Source: Brevibacillus fluminis
Lineage (GTDB): Bacteria > Bacillota > Bacilli > Brevibacillales > Brevibacillaceae
NCBI RefSeq assembly: GCF_003710825.1
Contig: NZ_RHHQ01000008.1
Location: forward strand, 62,001-126,000
Length of the DNA: 64,000 nucleotides
Direction of reading: 5' to 3'
Each line of letters starts with the position of its first letter. The stretch's first letter is position 1. Positions 43,301-50,129 of this stretch are shown here, one piece after another. The notes beneath the pieces are model-generated. The model saw nothing but the letters and a program-made list of their open reading frames with translations. It was not told the DNA's origin and made no database searches. A program made the position numbers and the translations under genes.

Positions 43301-44174
43301 ATGTGTTACCGTTGTTACCAACTAAGCCCCCCACATAAGAAATGCCGTTTACATCACCCGTAGTGCTGCTATTGTCGATTTCTCCACTTTCGTTCCAACC
43401 AACCAAACCGCCAATATAAGATCTTCCGCTCACGCTTGCCGAAGCATAACTCGTATGAATGTTGCCGCTGCCATTAGTGCCGACCAAGCCGCCTATATAA
43501 GAATTTCCGCTCACGTTTCCTGTAACGAAGCTATTCTCGATTGTAGTTCCGCCGCTGCTAGCACCTACTAGCCCGCCTACAATTTGCGCTCCGTTTACGC
43601 TCCCTTTGAAGTAGCTATTCGTTATCGTTCCCCCACTATCGAGCCCGACCAAACCGCCCGTTTGCGTACTCGATCCGGTCACACTCCCTGTGACGCAACT
43701 ATTTTCGATTGTTCCACCGGCGTTTCTGCCAACGAGGCCGCTTACAGAATCCAGCCCTTTAACGGAGACATTTTCCAACGTTACGTTCGTAATCGTGCTG
43801 CTATTTCCGATACTCGCGAACAAACCCAACGCATTGCCACTATTGATCGTCAGCCCCGTGATTGTAAACCCGTCACCATCCAGGTGACCATAAAACGGAG
43901 AACCGACTGTAGCGATCGGAAGCCAGCCTGCGCCTGCGGCGTAGCTGCTCAAATCAATATTTTGGGTCAGCTTGAAATAATCGTTCGCATCCACATAATT
44001 CCTGACGTTATTGAGTTGTTCAGGCGTTCCAATGAGATACGGGTTGTCCTTTGAACCAGTGCCTCCGGAAAAATCACTTTCAGCGGCCGCGGCATTTCCA
44101 CTCCCGAAACCTCCCCCCGTAATCGCCCCGAACACCATCAACAACGTTACGATCCATATCGTTACTTTGCGCAT
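40353..44174 (-). CDS. Giant secreted GLUG-repeat / Big_2-domain protein (1273 aa)
   Basis: A signal peptide (MRKVTIWIVTLLMVFGAITG, with cleavage near NAAAA) is followed by the common GLUG-protein opening GTGSKDNPYLIGTPEQLNNV. About ten GLUG-type units (G-G-L-V-G-x-N) run to about residue 440. An InlB B-repeat-like unit follows (YMPGTEADIDSG, FAGWNTNPDGSG, LYAHWI) near 500-560. Then come alternating cadherin-like beta-sandwich and DUF5018-like repeats (NATLTSTIGDIAAGSITNIP; NDITSFSLAGETGTI) to about 920. Finally there is a Big_2 domain (VTSVGLDQTDFTLTAGGQTT) and three Big-like units. No SLH or sortase signal is visible. The start is the ATG at 44174, with GGAGA 7 bases upstream. An adhesin, matrix or carbohydrate-binding role is inferred. 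Confidence 0.85.
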   Translation of the reverse strand: MRKVTIWIVTLLMVFGAITGGGFGSGNAAAAESDFSGGTGSKDNPYLIGTPEQLNNVRNYVDANDYFKLTQNIDLSSYAAGAGWLPIATVGSPFYGHLDGDGFTITGLTINSGNALGLFASIGNSSTITNVTLENVSVKGLDSVSGLVGRNAGGTIENSCVTGSVTGSSTQTGGLVGLDSGGTITNSYFKGSVNGAQIVGGLVGASSGGTTIENSFVTGNVSGNSYIGGLVGTNGSGNIHTSYASASVSGRSYIGGLVGWNESGEIDNSSTTGDVNGISYVGGLVGNNGNTSTAHSGKISNSSATGNVSGGGLDLYVGGLVGYNDNGEISRSYASGTVNGAFDVGGLVGFLNFGSISNSYASGAVSGKVEIGGLVGNNGSTADGSSVGGEIINSYAMGNVNGDSSTGGLIGISRFGAPDPVNSFYDMEATGQNGSAGGVGKSTSDMRDRSIYEADAANHWDFSNTWAIDLHNGGYPYLRAIQAYLDYDGNGNTGGSVPASRSYMPGTEADIDSGTLDLEKAGFLFAGWNTNPDGSGSTVKPGDSYHITANTTLYAHWIMPSSNATLTSTIGDIAAGSITNIPYGTTLAALRAAITPAADATFEIYDADGITVATTLASGKMVIVTAQDGVTKTTYTVTVAGNSTKDITAFTLAEETGTAMIDHNSHSVTIRVARGTSLNDLIATFSLSDGAAAKVGAIDQVSGVTINDFTSPVVYEVKAADGSTQNWTVTVTVAASSENDITSFSLAGETGTIHTAAKTISIQIALGTNLERVAATFTLSDGASAKIFGIDQVSGVTENNFDGPIFYEVTAADGSMALWNIMIMWVYKLSSAATLTSTIGSVSSGGTTSESITNIPYGTTLASFKAAITPAEGATFELYDADGITVARTLATGKKVIVTAQDGTTKVMYTVTVNAQSPSTPVPSYYPVTSVGLDQTDFTLTAGGQTTVLRATINPSYATIHSVTWSSSDPKVATVDEKGVVTPIAAGTATITVTTTDQAKTATSQVKVVELDEKKLVGLDVSEKTILLKPNKSASIAVHAIYSDGTKENITHDKEVSYLSSSRSIVTVAKGIIKARNKEGSATITIGYQGKKVEIPVLISKLDVTKLEVQPTNLQVDVGQVEQIQVTATLSNKETQDVTEEVIWESSKPAVATIDPNGKLTAIAPGTAVITAAYGGKTTEATIEVSKTKRIKRLSASKQKVTIAAGKEQSIKLTARYQDDSKKVVTEQAKWSSEDESIAVVKNGTIIGQAKGKVKIQAKYQGKTVTIQVTVTE

Positions 44175-44261
44175 TCCGCTTTCTCCTCTCGATGACATCT
44201 CCATTAGTAAAAATTGTACGGTTGTCCAATAAAAGAATTATGAAAGGCATGTCCCTGTAAA

Positions 44262-44303
44262 ACGACAAAAACCGCGCTGGAACAAGCCTTCGCGGAGTTT
44301 TGT
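44262..44303 (-). terminator. Probable terminator of the quinolone-type operon
   Basis: On the minus strand CTCCGCG pairs with CGCGG around a 14-base loop, followed by TTTTTGTCG. It is about 135 bases after the last gene of the operon (stop at 44437). The interval 44304-44436 has no gene I can support. Confidence 0.6.
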
Positions 44304-44436
44304 TGATGGCAATATTTATTTTTTTCGGCGTATTTGGCGAACAACAAATCGTAGACGCGCAACACATTCGTCGGAATCCGCGTTACTTCGAAACCGCCCC
44401 CTCCCGCCATAAAAAAACTGCGAGAAATCCCGGCAG

Positions 44437-45255
44437 TCAAGCGTTCAGCAAGCCCACGATTGCTTCCATAACAACGGGCCATGCATCTGAATTTGGATCG
44501 ATAATGGCAAAGTGCTCCGCGTTGGAAATCGTTTGGACGATTACATCGTCACCTGCTACCTTTGCTGCTTGTTCGAACTGCTGACTAAGTCCAACTGGCA
44601 CATTACTATCAAGGGAACCATGAATTAGTGCAAGGGGTACTCCAATCGGTAAAAGAGCGATAGGTGACGCTTCCTTATACCGTTCTTTAAAGTCCTGCGG
44701 CATACCACCAATCAGATCACGTGTGGGATTATCCTTGATTCCCATTTTCAACTCTCTTACTTGATGTATGTTGTGCATGACGTCCAGATCACAAACACCT
44801 GCGAGACTAATGGCTCCTTTCACTTGCAAAGGATTGTCGCAACCTTTTATGATACTTGTCGCGGGAAGTCGATGTCGTGCAGCAATCCATAGGGCGAAAT
44901 GTCCACCGGCTGAATGTCCGATCGTGAAGATGCGGCGCAAATCAAGCGGATAATCATTCGCAAGCGTTCGAACAAAATCGGAAGCTTGTGCAGCATCAAG
45001 AAAAGTCCCCGGCCACCCTCCTCCTTCCTGTCCAACCCGTCGGTATTCAATGTTCCATGTTGCAATCCCCTGAACCGTTAATGCTTCTGCGAACGAATCC
45101 ATCTGGTCTAGCTTAAATTTTTCTCTCCAGAAGCCTCCATGAATCACAATCGCAACGGGAAAAGGGCCATTACCTTCTGGCAGCCGCAAGTCGCCAAATT
45201 GGTTTTCATTTTCCCCATAGGAGATTCGAAGTTTTTTACCTACTATATACCCCAT
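44437..45255 (-). CDS. Alpha/beta hydrolase, kynurenine-formamidase / N-acylanthranilate-hydrolase type
   Basis: A 272-residue alpha/beta hydrolase. The oxyanion motif HGGFW is at 39-43, as in arylformamidases. The nucleophile elbow GHSAGGH at 113-119 gives Ser115, HGSLDSNVP gives the likely acid Asp216, and EHFA gives His248. This subgroup cleaves aryl amides such as N-formylkynurenine or N-acyl-anthranilates. It is the last gene of a four-gene minus-strand operon, 47 bases behind an EamA transporter. Beside a cofactor-free ring-cleaving dioxygenase and a FAD monooxygenase, the expected substrate is an N-acylanthranilate made by quinolone ring cleavage (AqdA-like role). GAGGAAGAGG precedes the ATG. 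The fold is secure; the substrate is inferred. Confidence 0.85.
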   Translation of the reverse strand: MGYIVGKKLRISYGENENQFGDLRLPEGNGPFPVAIVIHGGFWREKFKLDQMDSFAEALTVQGIATWNIEYRRVGQEGGGWPGTFLDAAQASDFVRTLANDYPLDLRRIFTIGHSAGGHFALWIAARHRLPATSIIKGCDNPLQVKGAISLAGVCDLDVMHNIHQVRELKMGIKDNPTRDLIGGMPQDFKERYKEASPIALLPIGVPLALIHGSLDSNVPVGLSQQFEQAAKVAGDDVIVQTISNAEHFAIIDPNSDAWPVVMEAIVGLLNA

Positions 45256-45302
45256 CCTCTTCCTCCTTTATCTGCTGACTTTTTACCGACATGCAGTCAA
45301 TC

Positions 45303-46277
45303 TCATGAAGGTATATCTATGGAAGATACACCGATAGGTTCCGGTGTCCGCTGCAAAATAACGGCAGCGCTGAGAATCAAAACACCACCAATGATTTGAA
45401 CGAAAGAAAGAGTTTGACCCAAAAAAATTGCTGCAAGCACGGAACCAGAAACCGGTTCAAAAATAGCCAGAATGGAAGCTCTTGATGCACCGATCATGCG
45501 AATACCGGTCAATAACATCATGGTTGGAATTGCTGCTGCCCCAACTCCCGCGAAAAGCAGCATGGGCCAGAGCGAAACGTTTTGGAAAGGCTGCAGCAAC
45601 GACTCCTTTTCTCCGAAAGCGAGGCCAATTCCGGCAAATGCGGCAGCACCTGCTAGTAAAAAAATCGTTGTCGCATAAGAAGCAGGAATGCTTGGATAGC
45701 CGCCCCGGCCAACAAGGAAATAAATCGACATCCCTACTGCTGATCCAAGTCCCAATAATATCCCGATGGTATCAAATCGAACGGCTCCCCCTCCAACCAT
45801 TTGCCCAACAATAGCTAACGTACTTCCACCCAAAGCAAAGACTAACGCGGTAACCTTAGGAGCATTAAACGCTTCTCGTCCTGTCATAGCGCTGATCAAT
45901 GTCACCAATGCCGGATAGATGTAAAACAGTAGAAAAGCTAACGCAACAGTTAAGTGAACGAATGCATAAAAGATCGCAAGACTGTACGACATAAAGGCAA
46001 CAGCAGCAATACACAGATTACGCCACTGCCATCTGGGAATCTGGGATAAAGGTTTACGTTCAGAACCCGCTGGGCGCCCAACACCAAACAAAAGAAGAAC
46101 GAGCATAGCAAGTGCACCGATCGTTTCACGCCAAGTAGCGAAGGCCACAGGGCTCATCCCGGCTTCATAAGCAAAGTTGGTTAAGACCCCCAGATTTGAA
46201 AAAAGAGCGGAAGCAATTAACACAATCAGGATTCCGGTGAGTTGAGACTTGCCTTGTTTACCATCTTTCACAGTCAT
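45303..46277 (-). CDS. EamA/DMT-family transporter
   Basis: A 324-residue permease with ten predicted membrane segments arranged as two EamA halves. The first is ILIVLIASALFSNLGVLTNF to LLFYIYPALVTLISA, and the second is IGILLGLGSAVGMSIYFLVG to ILAIFEPVSGSVLAAIFLGQ and IIGGVLILSAAVIL. These transporters usually export metabolites. It lies between the FAD monooxygenase (41 bases before it) and the alpha/beta hydrolase (47 bases after it), so it is in the operon. Export of anthranilate, a quinolone or another aromatic is plausible (inference). Confidence 0.88.
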   Translation of the reverse strand: MTVKDGKQGKSQLTGILIVLIASALFSNLGVLTNFAYEAGMSPVAFATWRETIGALAMLVLLLFGVGRPAGSERKPLSQIPRWQWRNLCIAAVAFMSYSLAIFYAFVHLTVALAFLLFYIYPALVTLISAMTGREAFNAPKVTALVFALGGSTLAIVGQMVGGGAVRFDTIGILLGLGSAVGMSIYFLVGRGGYPSIPASYATTIFLLAGAAAFAGIGLAFGEKESLLQPFQNVSLWPMLLFAGVGAAAIPTMMLLTGIRMIGASRASILAIFEPVSGSVLAAIFLGQTLSFVQIIGGVLILSAAVILQRTPEPIGVSSIDIPS

Positions 46278-46318
46278 CGCCCCTTTTTGATCGGTTTTGA
46301 AATCACTATCGATTCATC

Positions 46319-47437
46319 TCATCGTCCTGTAATATGTCTAGCTGCTAGACTCATCATTGACTCGATATTTTCCGAATGGATTGCTTTTCTGATCACATCT
46401 GAGCGGACATGCAGTAGCTCTTTTGGCCAGTTTGATGCCGCTGAACCGTAGATCCTTGACCAAATCTGCGTCTTCTCCGCCGTAGGCTTCATCAGACCTT
46501 CCCATCTTCTAAGGGCCGTATCGACATCGAAATGTTCGAGTTGTTTGGCTAACTCCAACGCACTCGTGATACTGACCCCTGCTCCTTGACCCAAATTGGG
46601 TTCCATCCCATGTGCTGCATCGCCAAGTAAAGCCACACGACCGATCGACCAAGCGTGTAAGTAAATATAATAAAAATGGCGGTCTAACCTTGCTTGGTCG
46701 ATACGTTCGATGACAGATTCCAGGTGAGGGAATGAAGAAATCCACTCCTCTTTATTGATCGGATCTGAAAGTCCTTCAACATCTGTGGAAGGTGCCGTTA
46801 AGTAAACATACCGGAATTGATCGGTAGATGGTGCTATACCAATGCGCCGATAGCCCGACCAATGCTCCCTCGCAATCCCTTTTTCATCCGCTTCAATTCG
46901 GGGAATCAGAGCTCGTAAGGCACCATTGCTCATCTTTTCCATCGTTTGGGCAATATTGAGCGATTGACGTATATTGGAATAAACCCCATCCGCTGCAACA
47001 ACCAGATCAGCCTTGTATGTTCTCCCGTTATCCAGGGTTAGTGAACCTGAAGGATCAGCAGAAACTGCACAGGCATTGGTTTCAATGGATACCCCAGCGT
47101 TCCTTGCAGCTCGAACCAAAGCACTGTGGATCTGTTTCCGAGGAATCACACAAAAACGGTTCCCCTTTGAAAACAGGGTGGAATGGATCAACTCTCTATT
47201 TTCGTCCATCATGTTTAAGCTGGTGATAAATTCTACATTTTGACACGCTTCTTCAAATACGTTGATCTCTTCTAATACCTTCAATCCATTTTCCCACGTA
47301 TAAAGGCCAGCCCCGATTTCCCTTAGTTCCGACGACCTTTCTAACAGGTGAACATCCCATCCACGTTGGGCAAGTGCAGTTCCTACTGTCAAACCAGATA
47401 ATCCGGCACCAGCGATGATTACTTTTTTATTCCCCAA
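46319..47437 (-). CDS. FAD-dependent aromatic monooxygenase (salicylate-hydroxylase-like)
   Basis: A 372-residue group A flavoprotein monooxygenase. The FAD motif VIIAGAGLSGLTVGTALAQRG starts at about residue 6, DLVVAADGVYSNIR is the DG motif, and GRVALLGDAAHGMEPNLGQGAG is the GD motif. I choose the TTG at 47437, because AGGAGG lies 9 bases upstream and it places the Rossmann motif at the normal distance. Frames further upstream add a non-conserved stretch. The enzyme hydroxylates an aromatic ring using NAD(P)H and oxygen. Its neighbour is a homologue of 3-hydroxy-4-quinolone dioxygenases. That fits C3 hydroxylation of a 2-alkyl-4-quinolone (AqdB-like role), which is inferred. Confidence 0.88.
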   Translation of the reverse strand: MGNKKVIIAGAGLSGLTVGTALAQRGWDVHLLERSSELREIGAGLYTWENGLKVLEEINVFEEACQNVEFITSLNMMDENRELIHSTLFSKGNRFCVIPRKQIHSALVRAARNAGVSIETNACAVSADPSGSLTLDNGRTYKADLVVAADGVYSNIRQSLNIAQTMEKMSNGALRALIPRIEADEKGIAREHWSGYRRIGIAPSTDQFRYVYLTAPSTDVEGLSDPINKEEWISSFPHLESVIERIDQARLDRHFYYIYLHAWSIGRVALLGDAAHGMEPNLGQGAGVSITSALELAKQLEHFDVDTALRRWEGLMKPTAEKTQIWSRIYGSAASNWPKELLHVRSDVIRKAIHSENIESMMSLAARHITGR

Positions 47438-47538
47438 TTCAATCAACCTCCTGTTTTTGGGATGAGCGTGCTGTAACCAATCAAAAGCCCCCATGTTCCA
47501 AGCCATATTGATGAAGAAAATGGGGGCAGTGAAAAGCA

Positions 47539-48366
47539 TTAACGGAGTTGAGAAACAAAATCGTTGATCAGATTCGCTACGGCATCCGGTGACTCCAGGG
47601 TAGGAAAGTGTGTCTTGCCGGGGATATGTTTGAAATCAAACCACGGATGCTTCTCTTTAAATGTCTGTTGCATCTCTTCATATCCAGCTGCGGCCGCCTG
47701 CGAATAAATGTGCACGATCGGCCGTTGCGGGTCCAGCGCACCCATTCGCTCAAGAGGCGACCCCCATGTTCCGTATGCGTTCTCGATGACGCGGCATGAT
47801 CTTTCCCACATATCAAAACCGAAACTAGCCATTTCCTTGTTCATGTGATCGATGACCGCGAGATCGGTACTAATGCCTAGCCAATGGTCGAACAAGCTCT
47901 GCCGTCCAGTCACCCAGTCTTCAGGATTCTGGATATCTTGCAAATCTTTGATGAACGCTGCTCCAGCCTCGATTAAAATCCAGTCAATCACCACCGTTTG
48001 AGGCGCTCTTGCCGTTCCAAGCCGTTGGCAAATCTCAATGTTTGCCCATCCCCCATGTGAGGTAGATACAGGAATCACCTTCTGGATATCCAGCGCATTC
48101 AGCACCGCGATGACGTCATCAGCCTGCTCGCTAACCCCAAAATCTCCAGGCGGACGCTCGGGATCGGAGTGTCCACGCCAGTTCAAACGAATGACTTTGT
48201 GTTGCTCGGCTAACGGTTTGACGACATGGTTAAACAACCTGTGATCTTGACACCAGCCGCTCAACAGCAGCAATGCTGGCCCATCTGCCTCACCGTGAAT
48301 ATCGTAGGTAAACTGGTGCCCATTGATCGTAATCGAGCTAAGTTGGCTATTTTCTTGATTTATCAT
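47539..48366 (-). CDS. Cofactor-free 2,4-dioxygenase homologue (HOD/QDO/AqdC type, alpha/beta hydrolase fold)
   Basis: A 275-residue alpha/beta-hydrolase-fold protein that follows the HOD/QDO pattern throughout: LSGWCQDHRLF, LNWRGHSDPERP, STSHGGWANIEI, VVIDWILIEAG, FDHWLG, WERSCRVIENAYGTWGSP, HIYSQ and GKTHFP. Mapping onto HOD from memory gives W38, S103, H104, D128, W162 and H253 at a constant offset of two from HOD W36, S101, H102, D126, W160 and H251. HOD H38 and H100 are replaced by Q40 and T102. HOD-type enzymes open 3-hydroxy-4-quinolones with oxygen, releasing CO and N-acylanthranilate. It is the first gene of the operon and ends 101 bases before the monooxygenase start. Substrate inference: PQS-like 2-alkyl-3-hydroxy-4-quinolone. 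Ordinary hydrolase activity is the alternative. Confidence 0.82.
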   Translation of the reverse strand: MINQENSQLSSITINGHQFTYDIHGEADGPALLLLSGWCQDHRLFNHVVKPLAEQHKVIRLNWRGHSDPERPPGDFGVSEQADDVIAVLNALDIQKVIPVSTSHGGWANIEICQRLGTARAPQTVVIDWILIEAGAAFIKDLQDIQNPEDWVTGRQSLFDHWLGISTDLAVIDHMNKEMASFGFDMWERSCRVIENAYGTWGSPLERMGALDPQRPIVHIYSQAAAAGYEEMQQTFKEKHPWFDFKHIPGKTHFPTLESPDAVANLINDFVSQLR

Positions 48367-48470
48367 GAAATCATCTCCATTCTTTATTTTTTAGCAAATA
48401 AGAACGTTTCGACCATCCAACTGCTGTCTGATTATTGCTTCCTATCCCCCCTTTTTGAAAACGCAAAAAA

Positions 48471-48527
48471 GGGCAGACCACAACTTATAAAACTAATAAA
48501 TTAGTTTTAATAAGCTATGGTCTGCCC
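48471..48527 (-). terminator. Nested palindromes: terminator of the DUF2294 gene and possible operator
   Basis: Outer arms GGGCAGACCA (48471-48480) and TGGTCTGCCC (48518-48527) enclose CTTAT/ATAAG and an inner palindrome AAACTAAT-AA-ATTAGTTT. On the minus strand the outer stem is followed by TTTTTTGCGTTTTC, an intrinsic terminator about 140 bases after the DUF2294 gene. The inner AT-rich palindrome looks like a regulator site. The structure is 100-160 bases upstream of the dioxygenase-homologue start. Confidence 0.7.
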
Positions 48528-48665
48528 CCTGATTTCACGTATCAAGAAACCACCCAATGCTTTTCAAATGAGCAAAGATTCCTCACCCTTGCTTTCACTA
48601 TTAAATTTTCTTTGTATTCATAATTATAAATAAATTCAGAACAAAAGCAAGCGCTTTCATTCAAT

Positions 48666-49019
48666 TCAGCAGATTTTATTTTCGAATACAAGGACTCCAA
48701 CAGCTGAATCATTCTCCAAATCCCACGCTTCATAATTTTGTATCACTTTTGATTCCACAATTTTTTCAAACGTTTTGATGTATTCATCGTTTGTACTTTC
48801 TACAAATAGCTGCCTTCCCTTCAATACTACATTTTTCCCTTCTGGCATTTTTAAAATGTTTTTTTCCATTTGCGTGAGAATCCCTTTAATAAAGAAAATC
48901 AATACGTTATCCGCTATTTTTATTTCGGTATCCCGTGGTCCTCTGCCTAACGTTTCTTTAATATAATAACTGATAAAGTTGGATACTTCTCTTTCCAGCG
49001 TAACCCGGGTTTTATTCAT
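48666..49019 (-). CDS. DUF2294-family protein
   Basis: A 117-residue protein matching the DUF2294 type: an N-terminal helix, GRGPRDTEIKIADNVLIFFIKGILTQMEKNIL (the G-R-G-P and L-T-x-M-E-K core), then an alpha/beta C-terminal part ending SAVGVLVFENKIC. Function is unknown; some relatives are annotated as decarboxylase-like or regulatory proteins in Bacillota. It is a single domain, whereas longer family members carry two. It is AT-richer than its neighbours. The region 48542-48665 after its stop holds an open frame without recognisable content. Confidence 0.75.
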   Translation of the reverse strand: MNKTRVTLEREVSNFISYYIKETLGRGPRDTEIKIADNVLIFFIKGILTQMEKNILKMPEGKNVVLKGRQLFVESTNDEYIKTFEKIVESKVIQNYEAWDLENDSAVGVLVFENKIC

Positions 49020-49172
49020 TTGCTCACTCCCACCTTACTATAATGTTGTTGAGAACATTATACAGAACAGTTTTACATGGGGAAAGGATTAGGGTATGCG
49101 GGGTGCATTTAGCGAGTAGTAGGTGGTGTATTTATAGGCAGATAGACAACAATAAACAGGGTGAACTCGTCT

Positions 49173-49382
49173 ATGAAAGATAAAACGCTGACACTTTTTG
49201 TATGCTTAGCAACTCTTGGGACACTTTATTTCCTAGGTTTTTTAATGAAAACCGATATTCTAACTATCATTACATTCCATAGGGATGGATCTACTTTCAG
49301 TTTTGTCGGAGCTTTTATATGGGTACTATTTTCAGTTTTTGTATTCTATTTTATTGAGCTTTATAAGAAAAGAAGGAAGTAG
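49173..49382 (+). CDS. Small two-helix membrane protein (69 aa)
   Basis: The 69 residues start MKDKTLTLFVCLATLGTLYF and contain two clear membrane helices (about 6-24 and 45-63) joined by a short loop (MKTDILTIITFHRDGSTFS). The C terminus is basic (YKKRRK), so both ends are probably cytoplasmic. CAGGGTG lies about 9 bases before the ATG at 49173; a GTG at 49161 is in frame. It is monocistronic and of unknown role. Confidence 0.6.
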   Translation: MKDKTLTLFVCLATLGTLYFLGFLMKTDILTIITFHRDGSTFSFVGAFIWVLFSVFVFYFIELYKKRRK

Positions 49383-49584
49383 CCTCGCTAATCCTGTGGG
49401 ATATCATATGCTGTCCTCCTCTGCCTTCGCAGCTACAGTCCGAAGCCTGTGAATTACACGCCTGACTGCCCGAACGATTCGCCAACCTTCCTTTCAGCTA
49501 ACTTCTCCCCGTTGCGATAAATCCCGAGTTCCTCCCACTGTGTGGGTGCTAACGCTCATCTCCGGGTAAACATACAGCATCCGG

Positions 49585-49935
49585 CTATAACGAGTATTTC
49601 TTCAACAACATATCGATACTGCCTTGCATCCGAATGCCTAACTCCTGTTCAATTTATTTCACACCGCGTTCTGACACCTCTCTTGCATTCGAGAAAAGTT
49701 TGGCTTGTAAAAGCCGCTCAATATACTCCACATATACATTTTCCAGATACGGTTCTTTTTTCAACAGCTTCTCATAATGCTACGATCATGACTGCAATCT
49801 CGTTTCTTCATACAGTCGGGAGAACACTATTCCTTTATACTCCATCGCAAAAGGACCTAATGTACGGATTGTCAGGATCTCTGGCTGCCGTTCTAGCACC
49901 TTAATGGACTGCTCGTCGTTGAATACGGTAAAAGC
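49585..49935 (-). pseudogene. Decayed gene with BTAD-like C-terminal helices
   Basis: Coding-like stretches on the minus strand change frame and meet stops. FTVFNDEQSIKVLERQPEIL leads to LTIRTLGPFAMEYKG and then LYEETRLQS before a stop. Next HYEKLLKKEPYLENVYVEYI continues to ERLLQAKLFSNAREVSERGV, a stop, then IEQELGIRMQGSIDMLLKKY and a final stop at 49585. The helical repeat part resembles bacterial transcriptional activation (BTAD/TPR) domains such as the one in the response regulator at 57106-58212. Upstream (to about 50035) a further fragment reads VNGNVLMKSPDEVTLNVP. It is an inactive regulator remnant. The rest of 49383-50129 shows no intact gene. Confidence 0.5.
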
Positions 49936-50129
49936 TCAGTGCTAACAGCGGGAACGTTCAACGTAACCTCATCCGGCGATTTCATCAGCACATTTCCGTT
50001 AACGCACACGAAATTGTACTTTAAGCACGAAAAGCTCCCCTCACAGAAACAAGTTTATGTAACCTGTCTACTGTATGGGGAGCATATCACTTGTGAAAAG
50101 TCCTAATTAATTTTTAAAAGCGCCCGAAT

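Noticed and set aside
48542-48733. A 63-codon minus-strand frame after the DUF2294 gene, as a frameshifted extension of it
   Set aside because: The DUF2294 product already ends as family members do, and the extra frame shows no similarity to the second domain of long members that I can recognise.
49383-50129. An intact regulator gene in this gap
   Set aside because: Stops and frame changes interrupt every candidate, so it is listed as a pseudogene instead.
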